64,000 nucleotides of DNA, taken from Brassica napus. Its lineage: Eukaryota; Streptophyta; Magnoliopsida; Brassicales; Brassicaceae. Below the pieces are notes generated by a model, which saw only the letters and a list, made by a program, of their open reading frames with translations, was not told the DNA's origin and searched no databases. Below, in pieces: positions 56,656-64,000 of the stretch; position 1 is the stretch's first letter; every line of letters starts with the position of its first letter. A program made the translations under genes and the position numbers. Where the stretch lies: positions 363,570 through 427,569 of the forward strand of contig NW_026014772.1 in assembly GCF_020379485.1 (NCBI RefSeq), given 5' to 3'.

Positions 56656-58235
56656 ATACTGTTCTCGGACTCATTGAGCCACTCCAACCTGAAAGGACGA
56701 GAAAGAGGCCGAGTAACAAGCCCAAGTTTCTTTACAAGGGTGTCACTAGCCACATTAGTGCAACTACCTCCATCAATAATTAAAGAACAAACTTTATCAG
56801 ATATGAGACATCTAGAGTGAAAGAGATTCTCCCTTTGTTCTTTGTCATTGGATTTTGGTTGGACACTCAAGGCACGCCTAGTAACCAGTAGTGAACCATG
56901 GCTTGGCTCATCAAAAACATCCTCATCATAGATCGGATCAGAACTCTCCACGAAGGTCGAGCAAAACTCATTGATCCCTCCATCGACCTCCTCATCAAAG
57001 ATGGGATCAATGGTGTCGTCCAAGACCTTCCTAGTAACAAGAAGGGGACCATGAACCGGGAAGTCAAGTTCTTCTTCCTCATGATCATCATCATACACTG
57101 GTCCGATATCCTTCTTGTCTTCTTCAGATTCGACTTCTCCATTCTCCAAGAGCACCATCACCTTTTGGTTTGGACATCGGTTGGCATAGTGGCCAAGGCC
57201 ATGACACCTAAAGCATTGGATGTCTCTGGTTCGTTTGGTAGCTTCTTCTTTCTTTTCTCTATTAACACGAGCAGGGACATTTGTCTGAAAAGCTGTATTT
57301 GTTGTGGAAGAAGACTTACCCTTGTCTTGATAGTTTGGCTTGGAAGCAAAGGTTGGTTTAGAAGCAAAGGTCGGTTTAGTGAGACCCTTTCTCTTGACTT
57401 GTTGCTCGATCAGCACGGCCTTGTGTAACATCTGCTCCATGCTGTCATAGTCTTCCAGCTCCATGCGGTCTTGTATGTCCCAGTTGAGCCCGGTAAGAAA
57501 TCTGGCCATGGTGGCGTCTAAGGGCTCTTCTACATCAGCTTTGATCATCAAGGTCTCAATCTCCTGGTGATAGTCCTCAACTGACTTAGAAACTTGAAGC
57601 AAACGCCTGAGTTTATGGTGTAGATCTCTGTGGTAATGGTCGGGAAAAAAGCGTCTCCGCATCAGCAGGGAAAGCTCATCCCATGTATCAACTGGCGCCT
57701 CACCTGCTCTCCTCCTGCTAGTCACAACTCGATCATACCAGTTAATAGCATAGCCAGTAAACTCAGCAGCAGCAAGTCTAACCTTTTTAATATCAGAAAA
57801 ATTTTGACAATTAAACACAAGTTCAATTTTTCTTTCCCATTCAAGAAAAGCATCCGGATCATTTTTGCCATCAAAACTTGGAATTTTCAATTCAAACCAC
57901 CCAAGCCATCATTGGTTCTTTCATTTCTACCAAAAGGATTGACATCACCTCGGTTTTGATGCCTAGGAACTCTCCTTGGACAGTTGATGGATCAATCATC
58001 ATCATAAGACTCTTCTCGGATTTCTAGGTCGGACCGGCTGTTCCTCCTTGGATGGTCGTCTGGTTCTGGTTCGTGGCTGACTTGGATGGCCCTGAAGTTC
58101 ATCTAGCCTCTGATGGATTGCCTCCAAACCTGTATTCAACAAGTTAGACATAGAATCATTGAGAGCACACATTTGCAAGTTAGATAATCCGGCATGTGAA
58201 TTTCCGGGTTGGTTTCTTTCATCTTCACTATCCAT
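56652..58235 (-). pseudogene. gag and protease start, element F
   Basis: ATG at 58235 in GCCATGG (MDSEDERNQPGN). The N-terminal ~77 codons are open to 58002, then interrupted; the main frame is 57890-56652 (412 codons). The Gag core has PSFDGKNDPDAFLEWERKIE, NWYDRVVTSRR, FFPDHYHRDLHHKLRRLLQ, SVEDYHQEIETLM and one CCHC knuckle CFRCHGLGHYANRC (about 57170-57215). After an acidic linker comes the protease site CSLIIDGGSCTNVAS; the IDGGS form, not DTGA, is typical of this lineage. It frameshifts at 56655 into the next segment. Confidence 0.9.
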
Positions 58236-58728
58236 GGCTACCTGAAAACTTAAACAAGGTAAAGTTAGATTAAAAACCTCACACACTCAGGTGTTTATCC
58301 TTGCCCACACACGGGTTTCACTCAATTTGGTAGTCACACAAGAGAGTTTCCCTCAAAGTTCTAAGAGAACAAACTAGATAACCCAAAATGAGAATCCCAA
58401 GTGAAACACCCAAGAGACAAGATAGAAAGATAAGAGATTTAACAAGGGGAATCTGTATTAACCACCTCCAAGGCCGGGTTTCTCCTCGGCCAGCAGGCTT
58501 ACTCTTCCACCACCAAACCACAATTGAAAACTTTTGATAGATTTTCTTTCTTTTTCTTTTTTTTTTTGATTAGATCTTTCTTTCTTTTATTTTAATATAT
58601 ATGGATGGTAAAGCGGGGCCCGGATTCAAAGATAGATAGAAGAATAATTTCTTTTTTTTTCTGAAGAAAATGATAGATGAGAAAGATGGAATGAAAAGAG
58701 ATACCGGAAGAGTGGCTCTGATACCACT
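58236..58728 (-). other. 5' leader of F
   Basis: Between primer binding site and gag ATG. No conserved domain; it holds a T-rich run (about 58540-58600) and short A/T-rich tracts. Likely the untranslated leader. Confidence 0.6.
58713..58726 (-). promoter_or_regulatory. Primer binding site (tRNA-iMet), element F
   Basis: TGGTATCAGAGCCA on the minus strand, 14 nt, two bases inside the 5' LTR. Confidence 0.92.
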
Positions 58729-59683
58729 TGAAGAACCCTAAGGAACGAACACTCAACCGGATCTGATGATATGAACTCGATCTGAAGAGATAGAGAACTG
58801 ATGGATTGTTTAGTGACACAAAGGGATGCGGAAGACCCAATGATACTACTAGAACTCTCAATGGCCGCTTGATTTGACACACAAGTCCGGCTCAAAGAAA
58901 GGGGATTCACTTGGAGATAGCCTCACCAAGGGAACAAGAATGTTCTAATCAAAGAACAAAGAAAGAAATCTCAAAATGAATAAGGAAAATCGATTATCTT
59001 ATTTCAAGGATGCGTTCTCTTACTTATACAACTTGTAGTCAAAGATAATAAATAAAAATGTATGAAAAAGAGACATAGAAAATAGATAGAAGACCAGATC
59101 TAGTCAAAGCACAGAAAATAATGTTGACTGGTCGATTTGAACTCTTCGGCTAATCTTGTCCAGGTTCGGTGTAACTGATAGCACGTCCCGCGGTAAGGAG
59201 CAGTACACGGCCGGTACGGTCTTCATGTACGGACGGGTGATTTTCATGGACTGTTCCGGACCAAAAGGTGGCTAAGTCTTTGGACAACCTCAAGAGAGTC
59301 TTGCCTTAGAGAGATTTGGCTGATCAAAGTTCATGAACTGATCGAAGTGTCGGATCAGTTCATCAGAACGATCGCCGGTTCGGCCGAGACGGCTTAAGAG
59401 AGAGAGACCGTGGTCAAATTTGGATTCCACTCGATCAACTTCACTTCTGACTTGACCGATGGACTTAGCATGACGAACAGGACGGGAAAGGCGAACTTCT
59501 GTACGGTTGATTTGGCCATCTGGTCGTGGGTTATCCTGAAGCTCCAATTCGAACGAGTGTGGGTCAAGACGATACACGGCTCGAGCAGTCTTTTCGGCCC
59601 GATCGATGGACTGAACCTCAGTTGCGTTGTTCCGGACGTTCTGATCTGATTCCATGGACTGATCCTCGGACTGGGGCACATCA
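58729..59683 (-). repeat. 5' LTR of F
   Basis: Matches 52645-53609. Ends GGGGCACATCA at the right, followed by CCCTT. Carries the same open frame for the pol tail (59290-59683), which by chance extends on into satellite. Confidence 0.92.
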
Positions 59684-59835
59684 CCCTTCCCGTGGACTGT
59701 TCGGTGATTTTGGCCCACGTGGGCTGTCTGGTCAGTACATGCAGGACGTCCGTGGGTGTCCGCCAGCACACACAGGACGTCCATGGCTGTCCGTGTGTGT
59801 CCGTCTGTGTCCGTCAGCACACACATGACGTCCGT
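59684..59835. repeat. Satellite array, block 9
   Basis: 152 bp, starting with the duplicated CCCTT (59684-59688) and ending GACGTCCGT at LTR D3. The last satellite in the window. Confidence 0.93.
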
Positions 59836-62755
59836 TGTAAGACCCGATCCCGGCCGACTAGGCCGCGGTCGATGCCTCACGTCGCTCAGTCCATACCCGG
59901 ACCGAACCTCTAAAAATTTTGCCCTTTATTTAAAATATCGCCCATTGGCGAGGGCTAACTCAGATCCTAGCTCAAGACTACCTTAGTCATTCCCTAGCTA
60001 GATCCTTTCAACTTATGCACAGCGGAATAGTATCTACTTAACCATTGGTCTATAACCAATATAATACTTGTCTGGTCGAATCACCTCGGCTAATGGTTAG
60101 TATACTCAACTACCAGCTAGCTCCAAGGTCAATCCCGAACCCAAATCAAGGCATACAAATCTGAGGTTCCATTCCCCTAACCATTCTATCTAGATCTATG
60201 CAACATTGCTAGATCATACCTTTGCCACACCCAAGGAGCTTGTTAGCTCATCGGCCCAGCTACTCTAGCTGAATGAACTCATAAACCAGCTGATCGAGCT
60301 GTCACACTCGAACTGAGCTAGGACCGAGCTATGGCCAGCTGCCATATACTGCGTCCAGCTCCTTTACACACAAAAACAACTCCCTTAGGTACTTAGTCAT
60401 TCAGCCAACCATCCCCACAGACATAAGTAACCCTTGAGAAGTCTTCAAACAGCTAAGGACATGCATCTGGCCCTTACCGGCTCATGCACTGTCCCACATC
60501 CTTTTGCCTTATCAACTTATGATACCAAGTCCAGCTCATGGACTAACAATACCCATCAGATCCTGAGTCAATCAACCAACCACCCCACATGACTCAGAAC
60601 TGATGAGTCTTCATACTTCCTAATCAGTCATGGAACCATGTCCCACTGAACCTGATTAGTGTTGCTCTTACCACCGGTGCATCCTTCGACCAATCAGATC
60701 AGACACCTTGATCCATCATCCAAGGATCAGGTCGTCCATCCTTGCCCATGATCAGATCACACACGGCCTGCCTTACCAACACCAAGGTTGATAACCAGCA
60801 ATTCCTTATGATCAATATCATAAGTGACAATATGTTCCAGCACACAAACATATGATCAGATATCCTAACACAAGGATCTGACCCCAATATGCCCTCAGGT
60901 GCAATTTTGACCCCAAGCAAACCTGCTCCAAAAATCAATTAAAATTCATGACAGTTCATGATAAATCATAACTAAGAGAATGGTCCAATCAGATTTCCCA
61001 GAACCGGCCTCCATCCCATAGATCTCGGCCAAGATCAGCCGAACCGGCCCAAGGGACCATCTCTAAATCAATCAGATAAAAATCCCCAAATACCATGATA
61101 ATTCACCACTAAGAGGATTCCAAAGTCAGATCGCCATAAATCCATCAGGAAGTAGGAGATCCAGACTTAGCTGCCAAACCAAGGCCATGGAGGGTTCTTC
61201 TGAACCGGCCAAGCCATGGTTCAGTGCTACTATGTCTAATCATCAATCTCAATCATAAGAAGAAGGAATAATATGATTAATAATCATAAAACAGAGTAAG
61301 GTGTAACTGCAGGACCAGATCTGCCCATAGTGTACCAGACTATGTCAAATGGTCTGCAGTCCCCACCTGTTACCTCATCAGGGGCGTCCATGCTCCTCCT
61401 AGCAAGCCTTCATCAAACCCTTATCACATACTCCCAGTATTGATAAGATCTAACCATGGTTCGTGCCCATCCCTCCTTCCATGGAACTTCCATGAAACCA
61501 GTTTCTATACTGCATCCATCTTCAAGGCTGTTCATGCCTTTGAGAGTGGAGTCAAGCCTTCCCCCTTCTCTCCTAACAATTGCGTGTGTTCCCAAGACAC
61601 AGAGGAAGCCTTAGACATGATCATCCATGATCAATCACCATCCAAAGGTCGTGCATCACTTCCCTCTTTGTTTCCCATGAAACTGATTTCCACACCAATC
61701 TCCCTTTAAGGCTGCATTGGCCCTTGGGAATGGATTCCGGCCAACTCCCTCCTTTCCTCACCATTTGCGTGTGTTCACAGGCTCCAGATAAGGCTTTGGG
61801 TGTTGTTAACAATGATCAAAACCGTTCAGAGGGTCGTTCTCAACTTCCCCCTTGATCTGCCCCAAAACTGTCTCTTTATGGCCTTCACACCACCATGGGT
61901 CTTGGATTGGGAATCCAACCAACTCTCTGTATTTTTTCTCTGGATTCTTTGTGTTTCAGGGTGTAGAAGGAAGCCCTGGCGTGCCTGCAAAGGCACGGAC
62001 TTGCCTTCCTTATATAGGAGAAGGGGTGGTTACTTCTTAACCATTGCATCCCTTCGGTATCATTTCTGGCCATTGATTTAATAATGGTACAGATTTCACC
62101 CTTTCGCCTATGGCAGTTACCACACGCCCTGGAACTGCCAAACCACTCCTGGACAAGTCCAAACAAGGCCCAGACTGATTGCCCACGCCCATGACCCAAC
62201 CACAAGAGCCCTCCAGCCCATTGGTACACATGGGTCATCCACATGGCCTGGTCACTGTCCCGACCCGAACCAACTGCCCAAGACTCGAACACTCAGTCCA
62301 GCTGAGTTGAGCTGATCCCCAGCTGATACAGCTGAGTGAGCTAGACCATCCAGCTCAGGGAGCTGACCTACACTTCAGTGAGCTACACCGAGCTGCACTA
62401 CACTTCACCTAGCTGGTCGAGCTTGCTTACTGCATCGCCCAGCTGTTATACACTGTGTCCAGCTTGCTTCCTTTATCTTCTTCAATCCTTCTAAGTCCCT
62501 TGGTCAATTTCCAGACCTAGACTTAGTTTTCCCATGATCCATTCTGATCACTCACTTCATCGAGCTTCACCTGGATCTTGTCCAGCTCCTTTGAGCTTGT
62601 CTCCTTCTTGGATTAGCTATGGCTTAGCTCCCTGATGCCCTTAACCTTACCTTCAGGCCATGATATACTTGTCTTTAGGTCATATGACCTGAATGGTGCG
62701 TTTCCTCGCACCGCAGTCCGTCCGGACGATCCTATCCAGGATCGGGGACATGACA
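59836..62755 (-). repeat. 3' LTR of D3 (2.9 kb)
   Basis: Minus strand TGTCATGTCCCC to GGTCTTACA. The most complete D-family LTR here: TATA near 62010-62016 (TATATAA), triple ~190-bp module (about 61466-61900), U3 AGCT cluster (about 62300-62470), and the ~600-bp part missing from D2. No ORF of note. Confidence 0.9.
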
Positions 62756-63284
62756 AGTCTCCCCACTTACGAAGGATTCGTCCTCGAATCCAGTGGTGTT
62801 AACCTCTTGTCTCATGACAAAGGTTCCATCCGAACTCCTTTGTACCCGGAACATGGAGCATGCTCGATTGGTTCTTTCTAATCAATTCGTTGCATCTCCC
62901 ACCTTGTTCCTTCTCACTGACCACCTCTTGGTCATCATATATACAACAAGTCTCCCCCACTTGATAGATATTTAACCCAAAATCTTATCAAGTGGTCCAT
63001 CAAGCACCCATACAAAGACATGACTTGTGTCACTGACCCAACTCTCCAGGTTGCGTTCGTAGTAGACACCAAGTCCATGTAGAACGCTCTAGTTCCATGA
63101 CCAGATCAAATTCAGTACCTAGGAACATACTGAGTACTCAAGTCTTAGTAGATTCAACCAATCTCCAAGCCACTCGATGCACCAGCCAAGTCCTAGCGAA
63201 CATGTTCCAATCTTTAGGCTGGTCACTCTACCATGAGTCCTAACAGATTGTTCTGTTCCCTTAAGTCCTTCCTGGACAATAAGG
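62756..63284 (-). other. Noncoding interior of D3
   Basis: Purine tract next to the LTR (62754-62769 on the complement) and a second, better one 193 bp away (62947-62963), as in E. The remainder resembles E at 47890-48300. No coding domain. Confidence 0.6.
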
Positions 63285-63413
63285 TTTATGATTCCAGCAA
63301 TTCATCAATCCTGGGTAAGGGTACTTGTTCTTCCCAGTCACCCTGTTCAAACCCCTATCATCAATGCACAACCTAAAGCTACCATCCTTTTTCTTAACAA
63401 ATAGGACTGGTGC
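63285..63413 (-). pseudogene. Reverse transcriptase fragment of D3
   Basis: About 40 codons: [32 protein letters not shown]. It matches the fingers region of B and C with substitutions (Asp for Tyr in CIDYR, Gly for Val in RVTVKN). Cut on one side by the deletion joint and on the other by LTR H between GAP and the preceding residues. Confidence 0.88.
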
Positions 63414-64000
63414 TGTCATGTCCCCGATCCTAGATAGGATCGCCCGGATGGGCCATGGTGCAGGGAGACGCACCAGTCAGGTCATTAGACCTTGAGACAA
63501 GCGTATCATGGTCCTGAATGAAGGTTAAGGGCATCAGTCAGCTGAGACTTAACCAGGATACGATGGAAACAAGGGTAAAGGAGTTGAGTGAGTGTTTAGG
63601 CAGCTGGACGAGTGTTGGTTTGAGTTCAATCAGCTCGGTTCAGCTGGTATTCAGTTCACCATGATCTGTTCAGCTCACAGGAGCTGGTGGACTATCTCAC
63701 TCAGCTGGGAACAGCTGGAGTCAGCTCAATCCGGTGAACGGTGCGTTCTGGTTCGGATCAGTGTGGACGAGTCCGGGACGGTTACTGGGCGAGCCGATGG
63801 TCCGGGTGCAGGACGGTTCGACCAAATTGGTCTTAGGCTTGGGACAGGGAGTGGGCAAGCTTCCAGAGTGTGAGCTGAGGCTCAGTGATCGATTTGTCAA
63901 AGGAAGAAAAGGGGAGAAACCGCCAATGGGCGGTTATGGGACGGTTTGGGAAGAAGGGATGTGATTTTGGGAACTGTTCGCCCAGGCGGTTGGGGACAGT
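63414..64000 (+). mobile_element. LTR H, start of a further element (runs out of window)
   Basis: Begins TGTCATGTCCCCGATCC inside the D3 reverse transcriptase. It has the U3 layout of the D/B group: GATCCTAGATAGGATCG inverted repeat, CATGG, then AGCT motifs about every 10 bp (63600-63725). It is distinct from D3 in sequence, so a separate subfamily. Left flank GGTGC; the matching duplication would lie beyond 64000. Confidence 0.8.

Larger units (their letters stand above)
52645..59683 (-). mobile_element. Ty3/gypsy element F, CRM-like chromovirus, nearly complete
   Basis: 7.0-kb minus-strand element with 965- and 955-bp LTRs, a perfect CCCTT duplication, a 14-nt tRNA-iMet primer binding site, and gag, protease, reverse transcriptase, RNase H and integrase in order. 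The integrase C-terminus ([28 protein letters not shown]) and an ORF that continues through the LTR fit the CRM lineage, whose members often sit at centromeres. Damage is limited to single stops (about 55871, 54975, 54219) and a few one-base shifts, so it is much younger than D or E. Confidence 0.9.
59836..63413 (-). mobile_element. Partial gypsy element D3, interrupted by LTR H
   Basis: Minus-oriented: a complete 3' LTR (59836-62755), purine tract, ~520 bp of noncoding interior, then a jump to a reverse transcriptase fragment (63285-63413). RNase H and integrase have been deleted. At 63414, inside that fragment, another LTR is inserted in the opposite orientation; the continuation lies outside the window. 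Confidence 0.85.

Noticed and set aside
52645..59683. Envelope-like third ORF in F or B/C
   Set aside because: No membrane-type ORF lies between integrase and the 3' LTR; the extra codons in F are a hydrophilic pol tail.
1..64000. Telomere repeat, rRNA or tRNA genes
   Set aside because: No TTTAGGG run, rRNA core or cloverleaf was seen; the only tRNA-related sequences are primer binding sites.

Overview
The window is repeat DNA from a higher plant. I see no host protein gene, tRNA or rRNA. Plant origin rests on Ty3/gypsy chromoviruses of two plant-type lineages: a Tekay/Del-like one with a chromodomain after integrase, and a CRM-like one. They are primed from initiator tRNA-Met and carry plant-type TATA boxes. 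Species cannot be read from the sequence; a Brassicaceae or other dicot is only a guess. No bacterial or phage signature is present.

The substrate is one GC-rich tandem satellite, about 13 kb in nine blocks (1-1699, 10758-11653, 20790-22255, 31478-31833, 34000-34863, 35931-40056, 43196-44771, 50619-52644, 59684-59835). Each block mixes variable runs of a ~31-bp unit (core CACACAGGACGTCCGT) with a ~120-bp 'spacer' module that contains the palindrome GCCCACGTGGGC. The module occurs in two interspersed variants. All blocks are in the same orientation, which fits one array split by insertions.

The insertions, left to right, are as follows. A (1700-10760, +) has 2.8-kb LTRs and a decayed non-autonomous interior. 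B (11654-20789, -) and C (22256-31477, +) are full-length Tekay-like elements of one family, placed head to head. D1 (31834-33999, +) is a truncated LTR. G (34864-35930) is the 3' part of another LTR element. D2 (40057-42820, -) is an LTR followed by a gag-protease fragment (42821-43195). E (44772-50618, -) is an internally deleted element with a perfect TSD and mosaic LTRs. F (52645-59683, -) is a nearly complete CRM-like element with a perfect TSD. D3 (59836-63413, -) is an LTR plus a deleted interior, and it is interrupted at 63414 by a further LTR (H) that runs out of the window.

How the parts work together: Gag, protease, reverse transcriptase, RNase H, integrase and chromodomain of B, C and F would copy element RNA from a tRNA-iMet primer and integrate the DNA. 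Every copy here is broken by stops, frameshifts or deletions. The most interesting signal is a 93-nt GT-AG interval between gag and protease of element C. It is absent, with an exact splice-like junction, from its sister B, and the 3' end of a diverged homologue survives at 42821-42866. If retained it ends translation just after Gag; if removed it fuses Gag to Pol. It is therefore a candidate splicing switch for Gag versus Gag-Pol, with B as a retrocopy of the spliced RNA.
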